Shown here in pieces: positions 52,770-60,931 of a stretch of 64,000 nt of DNA. This DNA comes from Candidatus Rokuibacteriota bacterium (GTDB lineage Bacteria > Methylomirabilota > Methylomirabilia > Rokubacteriales > CSP1-6): assembly GCA_003220495.1 (NCBI GenBank), contig QHSP01000038.1:62001-126000 (forward strand), read 5' to 3'. The position numbers and the translations under genes are program-made. The notes under the pieces were generated by a model. The model was not told the origin of the DNA. It made no database searches and saw only the letters and a list, made by a program, of their open reading frames with translations. Every line of letters begins with the position of its first letter. Within the stretch, counting starts at the first letter, position 1.

Positions 52770-54095
52770 TCACGCGGCCTCGAGCGGAAACAAGAGCGTC
52801 ACGCGCGTGCCGCGGCCGACCTCCGAATCGATCTCGATCCGGCCTCCGTGCGCGCCCACGATGCGCTCGGCGATCGTGAGCCCCAGCCCGTTGCCGTTTG
52901 GCTTGCCCGTGTAGAACGGCTCGAACACGTGGGGCAGGTTCTCCGCGGCGATCCCGGTTCCGGTGTCGCTCACCGAGAGCGCGACGTCGCCGTTCTGGCG
53001 GTTGACCTCGAGCGAGAGCCGGCCGCGCCCGTGCATCGCCTCGACGGCGTTGAGCGCGACGTTCCACAGCACCTGGATGACCTGATCGCGGTCGAACGCG
53101 AAGCGCGGGACGGCCGGGTCGACCGCCACCCGCACGTCCACGCGCGGCGCGCGCGAGCGATCGCCACGGATGAGCGAGCTCACGTGCTGGACCACCTCGC
53201 GGATGTCGCCCGTGGTCCGCCGCGCCTCCTGGGGCCGCGCGAACTGGAGGAAATCGGACAGGATGCGGTTCAGGCGCCGCGTCTCGGTCCGGAGCGCCGC
53301 GAGCGTCGATGCGCGCTCCTCGGGGGTGAGATCGGTGTCGTCGGTGAGGAGCGCGGTGGCGTTGAGGATGGCCGCGAGCGGGTTGCGGATCTCGTGGGCC
53401 ATTCCCGCGGCGAGCTCGCCCGCGGTCGCCAGGCGCTCGGCCTCGCGCAGGCGCGCGTGAAGCCGCTCGCTGTCGCTGCGCGCACGCTCGAGCACCATGA
53501 TGATCACGGCGAAGGTCGAGAGGAAGTAGAGGAGGATGAACACCGCGTGCACCACGAGATAACCGGTCGATCCGGGGACGATGCTCACGAACTGCGTCGC
53601 GATGCGGTGAATGCCCCAGAGCGTGAGGAATCCGGCCAGGAGGCGCTCGCCGCGAAATCCGGTCATGCGCGCCTGCGGAGGCCAGAACAGCAGGCCGGCG
53701 ACGATCTGGACGAGGCCGAGCGCGATGCCGACAGCCCGTTGCGTGTCGTCGGCGGCCAAGTCGCCGGCGAGGGTCGAACCCACCGCGACGGCGGCGCCGA
53801 TCAGGATGTCGCGCGCGTGGAGTCGATACGCCCAGCGATGCGCGAATCCGGCCGCCAGCGTGAGGCCGACCGCGCCGACGGTGGTCAGATCGGTCACGAA
53901 GCTCGGATGATCGACGCCCAGCACGAGCACGTCCACGAGCTTGAGCCCCTTGGACAGCGTGTAGGCGCCCCACGCCAGGAGCAGGTACTGGAAGAACCGC
54001 ACCCGGTGCGACTGATACAGGTAGGCGAAGATCATCAGCTGGACCGCGAAGGCAATCGTCGAGACGAACGTCAGGATCAGCGGCGCCGGCATCAC
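52770..54095 (-). CDS. membrane histidine kinase, partner of the NtrC-like regulator
   Basis: 441 residues. About seven transmembrane helices occupy residues ~5-205 with no recognisable sensor domain (a 7TM-type input). A short coiled linker leads to HisKA with MAHEIRNPLAAILNATALL (phospho-His) and HATPase_c with the N-box VLWNVALNAVEAM, DTGTGI and GNGLGLTIAERIV. The input probably senses a membrane-associated or small hydrophobic cue. First gene of the kinase-regulator operon, divergent from the repeat-peptide gene with a 297-bp regulatory region between them. Confidence 0.92.
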   Translation of the reverse strand: MMPAPLILTFVSTIAFAVQLMIFAYLYQSHRVRFFQYLLLAWGAYTLSKGLKLVDVLVLGVDHPSFVTDLTTVGAVGLTLAAGFAHRWAYRLHARDILIGAAVAVGSTLAGDLAADDTQRAVGIALGLVQIVAGLLFWPPQARMTGFRGERLLAGFLTLWGIHRIATQFVSIVPGSTGYLVVHAVFILLYFLSTFAVIIMVLERARSDSERLHARLREAERLATAGELAAGMAHEIRNPLAAILNATALLTDDTDLTPEERASTLAALRTETRRLNRILSDFLQFARPQEARRTTGDIREVVQHVSSLIRGDRSRAPRVDVRVAVDPAVPRFAFDRDQVIQVLWNVALNAVEAMHGRGRLSLEVNRQNGDVALSVSDTGTGIAAENLPHVFEPFYTGKPNGNGLGLTIAERIVGAHGGRIEIDSEVGRGTRVTLLFPLEAA

Positions 54096-54178
54096 GACCT
54101 CCAGTTCAGTCTACGCTGCGCCGCAAATCGTGTGCCACGGCAGCACCGCGTCGAATCACGTGAAATCACGACGCGCGC

Positions 54179-54277
54179 GTTTCACTTCGAAACGACGTTC
54201 CACTGCGGAACCCGCGTCGCTCGGGCCAACGATCGGCGCATCTGGTGCAGCGTGAACCCGGCGTTTCGGCTTGGAAC
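54179..54277. promoter_or_regulatory. three 15-bp dyads, putative enhancer sites for the NtrC-like regulator
   Basis: GTTTC-ACTTC-GAAAC at 54179-54193, GTTCC-ACTGC-GGAAC at 54197-54211 and GTTTC-GGCTT-GGAAC at 54263-54277 share the form GTTYC-N5-GRAAC. The first two are perfect dyads spaced 18 bp start to start and are 12/15 identical to each other; the third has one arm mismatch. Another short dyad CGTGA-AA-TCACG lies at 54159-54170. They sit about 55-155 bp upstream of a -24/-12 promoter, the usual place for NtrC-type activator sites. Binding is inferred. Confidence 0.6.
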
Positions 54278-54331
54278 CGGCGCGCAGGGTCTTCGCGCGC
54301 CCGTCTTCAACGATTTCACCGGCTTCGCGTC

Positions 54332-54347
54332 TGGCACGTCCTCTGCT
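54332..54347 (+). promoter_or_regulatory. sigma-54 (-24/-12) promoter of the repeat-peptide gene
   Basis: TGGCACG-TCCT-CTGCT: the -24 half is a perfect match to the TGGCACG consensus, the -12 half has the invariant GC with one change from TTGCW, and the GG-to-GC spacing (12 bp) is exactly right. Transcription would begin near 54358, about 35 nt before the ATG at 54393, with a GAAGGAGGA ribosome site between. Confidence 0.7.
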
Positions 54348-54392
54348 CTTGCGCAGTGCGGCTCGAACAACACTGCGAAGGAGGACGAAGAC

Positions 54393-54668
54393 ATGAAGCG
54401 CACCAGCGCACTCGCAATTTTTTTGGGGACCGCACTGCTCGCGGGCGCAGCGAGCGCCGCCGTGGCGCCGGCCGAAGACATCCAGGCTCCGCGGACCAGC
54501 AGCCAGGACATCCAGGCGCCCCGGACGTCGAGTCAGGACATCCAGGCCCCGCGCACCGGCAATGAAGACATCCAGGCGCCGCGTACGAGCTCGCAGGACA
54601 TCCAGGCGCCGCGCGGCCCGCAGGCGGCGCACGACCGCAACGAAGACATCCAGGCTCCGCGGGGTTGA
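54393..54668 (+). CDS. secreted peptide of six DIQAPR repeats, unknown function
   Basis: 91 residues. Signal peptide MKRTSALAIFLGTALLAGAASA (cleavage after ~22) is followed by AVAPA and then six copies of [E/Q]DIQAPR. They are spaced mostly as decapeptides (TSSQDIQAPR, TGNEDIQAPR), with one longer spacer GPQAAHDRN before the last copy. No Cys, no domain and no family that I recognise. Each unit ends in Arg followed by Thr or Gly, so a trypsin-like protease could release near-identical decapeptides. GAAGGAGGA site before the ATG, a -24/-12 promoter 46-61 bp upstream, and a divergent sigma-54 two-component system next door. Candidate secreted signal or surface peptide; function is not inferable from sequence. 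Confidence 0.85.
   Translation: MKRTSALAIFLGTALLAGAASAAVAPAEDIQAPRTSSQDIQAPRTSSQDIQAPRTGNEDIQAPRTSSQDIQAPRGPQAAHDRNEDIQAPRG
54474..54665 (+). repeat. tandem 30-bp coding repeat
   Basis: Six imperfect units beginning GAAGACATCCAGG or CAGGACATCCAGG, period 30 bp for the first five, then a 48-bp step caused by an 18-bp insertion. Differences are mostly at third codon positions (GCG/GCC/GCT, CGG/CGC), so the repeat is kept at the protein level. Not a CRISPR array. Confidence 0.85.
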
Positions 54669-54784
54669 CGGCCGGGCCGGGCGAGCGAGCTCGTGTTCTC
54701 GCTCGCCTGGCACGGCGTTCCAGGGCGCACACCCCGCGCGAGTCCAACCTGCGCGCGCGAGGCCTACCAGATGGAAGGGGAGTA

Positions 54785-54970
54785 ATGGGCTGGTTCGACG
54801 CGAACGAGTATGTCCTGATCGCGACGATGGCGGAGAATCGGGTGGACGACCTTCTCTCTTCGACCGAGCTCGCGCTCGAGAGAGCCGCCATCGCCGACCA
54901 GCGCGTGGTCGGGGAGTCCGCCCACGTTTGTGACGCGCGAGGCTCGGAGCTCGGCCACCGGCCTGTTTAG
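54785..54970 (+). CDS. small hypothetical protein
   Basis: 61 residues starting MGWFDANEYVLIATMAENRVDDLLSSTELALERAAIADQ. The first two thirds look like an ordinary amphipathic helical protein; the last 20 residues look random. A GAAGGGGAG site precedes the ATG. Same strand as the repeat-peptide gene, 116 bp downstream, so it could be in the same sigma-54-driven transcript. No family recognised. Confidence 0.4.
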   Translation: MGWFDANEYVLIATMAENRVDDLLSSTELALERAAIADQRVVGESAHVCDARGSELGHRPV

Positions 54971-55131
54971 TCACCACGCCGGCGCGCGAGAGACACACAC
55001 CGCTCGGCAGGCCGCCGCCGCGAATCTTCACTCCTGACCTGACTTAGCGCGACATTTCTCGGGTCGACGCTGTTGGCATGCGCCGTGCTCGGGCCGGCGA
55101 CGGTCCGACCAAGCGCAGGCGGGAGGCGGCG

Positions 55132-55317
55132 ATGACGGATTGGTGGCGGGAGCTCGACGACGAAATCGTAAACTATCTTATCGATCAAGAGTCGTTGACG
55201 CCCGGAGAGCTGAGTCAAAAGGTCGGCATGTCGACCGACGCAGTCACGTCATTGCTCGGACGGCTCGCCCAGGAGGGGAGAATCACCATCCTGCGAGTTG
55301 CGCGAACGTCCGGCTAG
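55132..55317 (+). CDS. small winged-helix protein
   Basis: 61 residues (MTDWWRELDDEIVNYLIDQESLTPGELSQKVGMSTDAVTSLLGRLAQEGRITILRVARTSG) that form a complete minimal winged helix-turn-helix: helices around DEIVNYLIDQ, TPGELSQKVG and STDAVTSLLGRLAQEG, then the wing RITILRV. GGGAGG precedes the ATG at 55132. It ends in an amber TAG, after which the same frame runs on without interruption into the alpha/beta hydrolase. It may be a free transcription regulator or the N-terminal part of a larger protein. Confidence 0.6.
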   Translation: MTDWWRELDDEIVNYLIDQESLTPGELSQKVGMSTDAVTSLLGRLAQEGRITILRVARTSG

Positions 55318-55329
55318 CGCGGAGGCGAG

Positions 55330-56229
55330 ATTCCTCGCGGCTTCGTCGAGCTTGCAGGTCGGGGCCGCGTCTCCTACCTGAGCGAGGGCAGTGGCGCCCA
55401 CACGGCGCTGCTGATCCACGGCTCGGGCATGAGCGCGCGCTCCTGGGCGAGCCAGCTGCAGGGCCTGCCGGGCGCGCTGCGCATGATCGCGCTCGATCTG
55501 CCGGGACACGGAGAGTCCGAAACGGCGCCGGGCGCGAGCGTCGACGATTACGCCGCCGCCGCCGCCGACTTTCTGATCGCGCTCGATTGCGGCCCCGTCA
55601 TCGTCGTCGGCCACTCGCTGGGCGGCTCGATCGCCATCGCGCTCGCCGCGCGGCGGCCTGCCCTCGTCCGAGGCCTCGTGCTGATCGCGAGCTGCGTGAA
55701 GCTCCCGCTCGTCGACAGCGTGGGCGAGCGTCTCGTTGCCTATCTCCCCGGGCCGGTGCGCCGGCTCGTCTTCTTCTCGATGGCCAAGAAGGTTCTGTTC
55801 GCGTCGGAAGGGCCCGCGGACGCGATCACGATCACGATGCGAGAGCTCCGCGCGTGTCGACCGGAGACGATGCTGGCCGACGTGCGCGCCGCCCGGGCGA
55901 TGGACCTGACGGCGCACGCCGCCACGCTCGACGTTCCCACGCTCGTCCTGACGGGAAGCCACGATCGGCTCATCCCGCCGGCGTTGGCCGAGCGGCTGAG
56001 CGCGCTGATCAGGAGATCGCGCCTGCGGGTCGTGGATGGCGCGGGCCACATGTTGCCGCTGGAAGCGGCGGGCCGGGTGAACCGCGAGATCGTGATGTTC
56101 GTCGAGTCGCTCGCGGCGGCGCTGCCTCGGTCGGCGGCGATCGACGCGGGCGAGCGTTTGTTCGCTCGTCTCTTCGATTGGCTGGCGGGCTTTGCCCGGC
56201 GCCTGCGCGGTTCGTCACCGCAGCCCTGA
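55330..56229 (+). CDS. alpha/beta hydrolase (possible rare ATT start, or continuation after an amber codon)
   Basis: A hydrolase of up to ~299 residues. The conserved oxyanion motif LLIHGSG lies before the first ATG (55429), so translation must begin upstream. Between the TAG at 55315 and that ATG there is no ATG, GTG or TTG, only ATT at 55330, which has GGAGGCGAG directly before it. Downstream: LDLPGHGES, nucleophile Ser in VVGHSLGGSIAIAL, acid Asp in LTGSHDRLIPP and His in DGAGHMLPLE. Related to esterases and C-C hydrolases; substrate unknown. Either ATT is the start, or the gene is a winged-helix-hydrolase fusion broken or read through at TAG. Last 50 residues (ARLFDWLAGFARRLRG) form an amphipathic tail. 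Confidence 0.75.
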   Translation: MPRGFVELAGRGRVSYLSEGSGAHTALLIHGSGMSARSWASQLQGLPGALRMIALDLPGHGESETAPGASVDDYAAAAADFLIALDCGPVIVVGHSLGGSIAIALAARRPALVRGLVLIASCVKLPLVDSVGERLVAYLPGPVRRLVFFSMAKKVLFASEGPADAITITMRELRACRPETMLADVRAARAMDLTAHAATLDVPTLVLTGSHDRLIPPALAERLSALIRRSRLRVVDGAGHMLPLEAAGRVNREIVMFVESLAAALPRSAAIDAGERLFARLFDWLAGFARRLRGSSPQP

Positions 56230-56379
56230 AGTCGACCCCGTCACGAGCGGCGCTCGGGCTTTCTGCCCGAACACTTCGTCATTCTGCTGACGCCGCGCCC
56301 CGATCTCCGATGATGCGCTCCCACGACGAATCGTGGAGGGACTCGCGGGCATCAAGAGAGGAAGGAGGAACGGGGTCTC

Positions 56380-59300
56380 ATGTGGATCGTTCGACTGGCA
56401 CTCCGGCGGCCGTACACCTTCGTGGTGATGGGCCTCGCGATCTTGTTGCTCGGCGTCTTCGCGATCGTGACGACTCCGACCGACATCTTCCCGGAGATCG
56501 AGATCCCGGTCGTCTCGGTGATCTGGAACTATGATGGGTTGACGACGGAGGACATGGCCTCGCGGATCACCACGTTCTCCGAGTACACGATCTCGTCGGC
56601 GGTCAGCGACGTGCGCTCGATCGAGTCGCACACGTACCCGGGAGTCGGTGTCATCAAGATCTACTTCCAGCCCAACGTGAACGTCGAGGCGGCGCTGGCC
56701 CAGGTCACCGCCGTGTCGCAGACGATTCTGAGAAGAATGCCGCCCGGCGCGGTTCCGCCGTTCATCCTCCAGTACAACGCCTCGAGCGTGCCGATCATCC
56801 AGCTCGCGCTCAGTGGCAAGTCGATCCCGGAGGCGCAGCTCTACGACTACGGCATCTATCGGATCCGCCAGCAGGTGGCGCCGATCCAGGGCATCACCTT
56901 GCCGCTGCCGTACGGCGGCAAGCCGCGCCAGATCATGGTCGACCTCGACCCGCAGGCGCTCATGGCCAAGTCGATCTCGGCGTCGGATGTCAGCAATGCC
57001 GTCAACCTCCAGAACCTGACCCTGCCGTCGGGCAGCGTGAAGCTCGGCCCCCAGGAATACCGGGTGAGCCTCAACAGCAGCCCCGACGCCGTGTCCGCGC
57101 TCAACGAGCTGCCGATCAAGGTCGTCAACGGCGCCACCGTGTACGTGCGCGACGTGGCGCACGTGCGCGACGGCTTCGCGGTCCAGACCAACATCGTCCG
57201 CCAGGACGGCCGCCGCTCGGTGCTGCTCACCGTGATCAAGAAGGGCGGCGCCTCGACCCTGACGATCGTCAAGCAGCTGAAGGCGCTGCTTCCGTCGATC
57301 CGCGCCGCCGCGCCACCAGGGCTCGAGGTGAAGGAGCTCTTCGATCAGTCGCTCTTCGTGCGCGCCGCCATCGCCGGCGTGCTCACCGAAGGCGCGATCG
57401 CCGCCTGCCTCACCGGCCTGATGATCCTGCTCTTCCTCGGGAGCTGGCGAAGCACGCTCGTCGTGATCACGTCGATCCCGCTCTCGATCCTCACCTCGCT
57501 GGCGATCCTGAGCGCGATCGGTCAGACGCTCAACGTGATGACGCTCGGCGGGCTCGCGCTCGCGGTCGGCATCCTCGTGGACGACGCCACCGTGGAGATC
57601 GAGAACATCCACCGCAACCTCGGGCTCGGCAAGCGCCTCGTGCCGGCGATCCTCGACGGCGCCCAGCAGATCGCCACGCCCGCCTTCGTCTCGACGCTCT
57701 CGATCTGCATCGTGTTCGTTCCGGTGGTGTTCCTGACCGGCCCCGCGAGATACCTCTTCACGCCGCTGGCCCTGGCCGTGGTGTTCGCGATGCTGGCCTC
57801 GTACCTGCTCTCGCGCACGATCGTCCCGACCCTCGTGCGGTATCTGCTGGGCAGCGAGGCCCACGGCCAGACCGACCCTCGTGAGCCGTCGAGCATCTTT
57901 GGCCGGATCCACACGGGCTTCCAGCGCCAGTTCGAACGGCTCCGCACGGCGTACGTCGGCGCCCTGGAGAATGCGCTATCTCGGCGCGCGCGTGTGCTCG
58001 TCGCCTTCGGCGTGATCGCGGTAAGCGGACTCTCGCTCCTGCCGTTCGTGGGGCGCGACTTCTTCCCCGAGGTCGACACCGGACAGTTCCGCCTCCACGT
58101 GCGGGCGCCGGCCGGCACCCGGATCGAGGAGACCGAGCAGATCTTCGCCAACGTCGAAGCCACGATCCGGAAGATCATCCCCAGGGACCAGATCCAGCTG
58201 GTCATCGACAACATCGGCCAGCCCCAGCCGATCAACCTGGCCTTCACGGACAGCGTCACGATCGGACCCTCGGACGGCGAGATCCTCGTCGCGCTCAATC
58301 CCGAGGGCCACGAGCCGACCGCCCGCTGGATGAAGACGCTTCGCGAGACGCTCCCGCGCGAGTACCCGGGCGTGACGTTCTTCTTCCAGCCGGCCGACAT
58401 CGTGAGCCAGATCCTGAACTTCGGGCTGCCGGCGCCGATCGACGTGCAGGTGACCGGGTTCAATCAGGCAGCGACCCACGAGATCGCGCTGGAGGCCGCC
58501 GCGCGCATGGCGCGCATTCCCGGCGCGGCCGACGTGCACCTGCACCAGGTCGTCAACGCGCCGTCCTTGTTGGTCAACGTCGACCGGTCACGACTGGCCG
58601 AGCTCGGGCTGACCCAGCGCGACGTGGCCAACAACGTCCTCGTCACGTTGAGCTCGAGCGCGGTCGTGGCGCCGAACTACTGGTCGGATCCGCGCAGCGG
58701 CATCAACTATGTCGTCGCGGTCCAGACGCCCCAGAGCCGGGTCGATTCGGTCAACACTCTGATGAACACGTCGGTGACCCCGGCGACGACCGGACCGCCG
58801 CAGCTCCTGAGCAATCTGGCGACGCTCGAGCGGCGCGAAGTCCCGGCCGTCATCAGCCACTCGAACGTGCAGCCGGTGTTCGACGTCTACGCCAACGTGC
58901 AGGATCGCGACCTCGGCAGCGTCGCCTCCGCCGTCCAGCGGATCGTCGCCGAGCTCAAGCCCAAGCTGCCGCCGGGCCACACGATCAGGGTGCGCGGCCA
59001 GGTCGAGAGCATGAACTCCGCGTTTCTCCGCCTGGGCCTCGGGTTGATCTTCGCCGTCCTGCTCGTCTACATGCTCATGGTGGTCAACTTCCAGTCCTGG
59101 CTCGACCCGTTCATCATCATCACCGCGCTGCCGGCCGGCTTCTGTGGCATCGTGTGGATGCTCTTCGTCACCCACACGACGTTCAGCGTGCCCGCCCTCA
59201 TGGGCGCCATCATGAGCGTCGGCGTGGCCACCGCGAACAGCATCCTGGTGGTGACCTTCGCGAACGATCAAATGTTGGAAGGCCACGATTCGCGCAGCGC

Positions 59301-59577
59301 CGCGCTCTCGGCCGGCGCCACGCGCCTGCGCCCGGTGCTGATGACCGCGCTGGCCATGATCATCGGCATGCTGCCGATGTCGCTCGGCCTCGGCGAGGGC
59401 GGCGAGCAGAACGCGCCGCTCGGGCGCGCGGTGATCGGCGGCCTGACGCTCGCGACCTTCGCCACGCTCTTCCTGGTGCCGCTCGTCTACAGCGTCCTGC
59501 GGCGCCGGCCGCCGAAGCGGGACTTTCTGGCCGATGCCGAGCCCCACGGCGCGGTATCGCCCACACCTCAGGAGTGA
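56380..59577 (+). CDS. RND-family efflux pump, inner-membrane transporter
   Basis: 1065 residues, AcrB/MdtB-type HAE-RND architecture: a first transmembrane helix (RRPYTFVVMGLAILLLGVFAIVTTP), a periplasmic domain with PTDIFPEIEIPVVSV, then six helices with the proton-relay Asp-Asp pair in AVGILVDDATVEIENIHRNL. A second periplasmic half and a second helix bundle (ILVVTFANDQMLEGHDSRSAAL, MLPMSLGLGEGGEQNAPLGRAVIGG) follow. Ribosome site GGAAGGAGGAA. The adaptor follows after 3 bp. Pump-before-adaptor order is the reverse of acrAB. No TolC-type gene is in the window. Substrates unknown. Confidence 0.95.
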   Translation: MWIVRLALRRPYTFVVMGLAILLLGVFAIVTTPTDIFPEIEIPVVSVIWNYDGLTTEDMASRITTFSEYTISSAVSDVRSIESHTYPGVGVIKIYFQPNVNVEAALAQVTAVSQTILRRMPPGAVPPFILQYNASSVPIIQLALSGKSIPEAQLYDYGIYRIRQQVAPIQGITLPLPYGGKPRQIMVDLDPQALMAKSISASDVSNAVNLQNLTLPSGSVKLGPQEYRVSLNSSPDAVSALNELPIKVVNGATVYVRDVAHVRDGFAVQTNIVRQDGRRSVLLTVIKKGGASTLTIVKQLKALLPSIRAAAPPGLEVKELFDQSLFVRAAIAGVLTEGAIAACLTGLMILLFLGSWRSTLVVITSIPLSILTSLAILSAIGQTLNVMTLGGLALAVGILVDDATVEIENIHRNLGLGKRLVPAILDGAQQIATPAFVSTLSICIVFVPVVFLTGPARYLFTPLALAVVFAMLASYLLSRTIVPTLVRYLLGSEAHGQTDPREPSSIFGRIHTGFQRQFERLRTAYVGALENALSRRARVLVAFGVIAVSGLSLLPFVGRDFFPEVDTGQFRLHVRAPAGTRIEETEQIFANVEATIRKIIPRDQIQLVIDNIGQPQPINLAFTDSVTIGPSDGEILVALNPEGHEPTARWMKTLRETLPREYPGVTFFFQPADIVSQILNFGLPAPIDVQVTGFNQAATHEIALEAAARMARIPGAADVHLHQVVNAPSLLVNVDRSRLAELGLTQRDVANNVLVTLSSSAVVAPNYWSDPRSGINYVVAVQTPQSRVDSVNTLMNTSVTPATTGPPQLLSNLATLERREVPAVISHSNVQPVFDVYANVQDRDLGSVASAVQRIVAELKPKLPPGHTIRVRGQVESMNSAFLRLGLGLIFAVLLVYMLMVVNFQSWLDPFIIITALPAGFCGIVWMLFVTHTTFSVPALMGAIMSVGVATANSILVVTFANDQMLEGHDSRSAALSAGATRLRPVLMTALAMIIGMLPMSLGLGEGGEQNAPLGRAVIGGLTLATFATLFLVPLVYSVLRRRPPKRDFLADAEPHGAVSPTPQE

Positions 59578-59580
59578 ACG

Positions 59581-60891
59581 ATGCCCAAGTCACGAACGAC
59601 CTGGAGTGTCCTCATTGGCGTAGTGCTGCTCGTGGTCCTGCTGGGGATCGGCGTGCTGCCGCGCGTGCGCCAGAACGCCGAGCTCGTCGCGGCGTCGACG
59701 GCGCCCGACGCCGGACTGGTCCAGGTGAGCGTCGCGCCGCCGCGACGCGCGGACGGGCTGGTCGACCTCGTGCTGCCGAGCAACATCCAGGCGATCGAGG
59801 AAGCCACGATCTACGCTCGCACCAACGGCTACATCCGCGAACGCTACGCCGACATCGGCGATCGCGTCGCGGCCGGCAAGGCGCTGGCCCAGATCGACAC
59901 GCCCGAGCTCGATCAGGAGCTCAGCCAGGCTCGCGCGGCGCTGGCCCAGACGCGCTCAGGTCTCGCGCAGGCGCGCGCGAGCTTCACGCAGGCGCAGGCG
60001 AACCTGAACCAGGCGCGCGCCGGCCTCGAGCAGTCGAAGGCGAACGAGAGCTTCGCCAAGGTCACCGCCGACCGCTTCGGCAAGCTGGAGCGCGACGAGC
60101 TGGTCGCCCATCAGGACGCCGACGAGAAGCGGACGGCGCTGGCGGCCGCGAGCGCGACCACCGCGGTGTCCCAGGCCAACGTCGAGGCGATGCAGGCGAA
60201 CCTCGGGGCGCTCGAGGCGAGCGTCGGGGCGGCGGGCGCGAGCGTGGCGGCGAGCGAGGCCAACGTGCAGCGGCTGCTGGCGCTGCAGTCCTTCCAGCGG
60301 GTGGAGGCGCCGTTCGCCGGGATCATCACCGCGCGTGGGATCGACCGCGGCGCCCTGATCACGTCGGGCAGCGGCAACGGCGCGACGTGGATGTTCCGGA
60401 TCGCCCACGTGGAGAACCTGCGCATCTTCGTCAACGTGCCGCAGACGTTCGTGCGCTCGATCACGCCCGGCCAGGACGCGCAGATCCTCGTCCCCGAGTT
60501 TCCCAAGCGCGCATTCGTCGGGAAGATCGCGAGCACCGCCGGCGCCCTCGATCCCACGTCGCGCACGTTGCTCACGGAAGTACGCCTGCGGAACGACGAC
60601 CACGCGCTGATGCCGGGGATGTACGCGCAGGTGAAGTTCGGCCTCGTGCCCGCCGACGCGGTGTGGGTCGTGCCCGCGACCGCGTTGATCGCGCGCGCGG
60701 CCGGGCCGCAGGTCGTCGACGTGCGGCGGGACGGGACCGTGCACTATCTCGGCGTGCAGCTCGGGCGCGACCTCGGTCAGTCGGTGGAGGTCGTCGCCGG
60801 GCTCAGCGGAAATGAGCGGCTCGTCCTGAGTCCGCCGGACGGACTGAAGGAAGGCATGCGCGTCGCGGCCGAGGAGACCAAGCGGAATTAG
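59581..60891 (+). CDS. RND periplasmic adaptor (membrane-fusion protein)
   Basis: 436 residues. N-terminal membrane anchor (WSVLIGVVLLVVLLGIGVL). Lipoyl halves VLPSNIQAIEEATIYARTNGYIRERYADIGDRVAAGKALAQIDTPELDQEL and FQRVEAPFAGIITARGIDRGALITSG flank a long helical hairpin (~115-240) rich in Gln/Ala heptads (QARAALAQTRSGLAQARASFTQAQANLNQARAGLEQ). A beta-barrel domain with VRSITPGQDAQILVPEF and a membrane-proximal domain with VWVVPATALIA follow. Links the RND pump to an outer-membrane channel. Confidence 0.94.
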   Translation: MPKSRTTWSVLIGVVLLVVLLGIGVLPRVRQNAELVAASTAPDAGLVQVSVAPPRRADGLVDLVLPSNIQAIEEATIYARTNGYIRERYADIGDRVAAGKALAQIDTPELDQELSQARAALAQTRSGLAQARASFTQAQANLNQARAGLEQSKANESFAKVTADRFGKLERDELVAHQDADEKRTALAAASATTAVSQANVEAMQANLGALEASVGAAGASVAASEANVQRLLALQSFQRVEAPFAGIITARGIDRGALITSGSGNGATWMFRIAHVENLRIFVNVPQTFVRSITPGQDAQILVPEFPKRAFVGKIASTAGALDPTSRTLLTEVRLRNDDHALMPGMYAQVKFGLVPADAVWVVPATALIARAAGPQVVDVRRDGTVHYLGVQLGRDLGQSVEVVAGLSGNERLVLSPPDGLKEGMRVAAEETKRN

Positions 60892-60931
60892 TAGTTGAGG
60901 TGGTCGGGGGGCACCGAGTAATCTTCCGCCA

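Noticed and set aside
54474-54665. Possible CRISPR-like array of 30-bp repeats
   Set aside because: Units are contiguous and in frame inside a signal-peptide ORF, with wobble-position changes and no unique spacers or leader; it is a coding tandem repeat.
55079-55131. Upstream in-frame start for the winged-helix ORF
   Set aside because: Adds a basic, unordered 18-residue stretch; the ATG at 55132 has the better ribosome site and matches the domain start.
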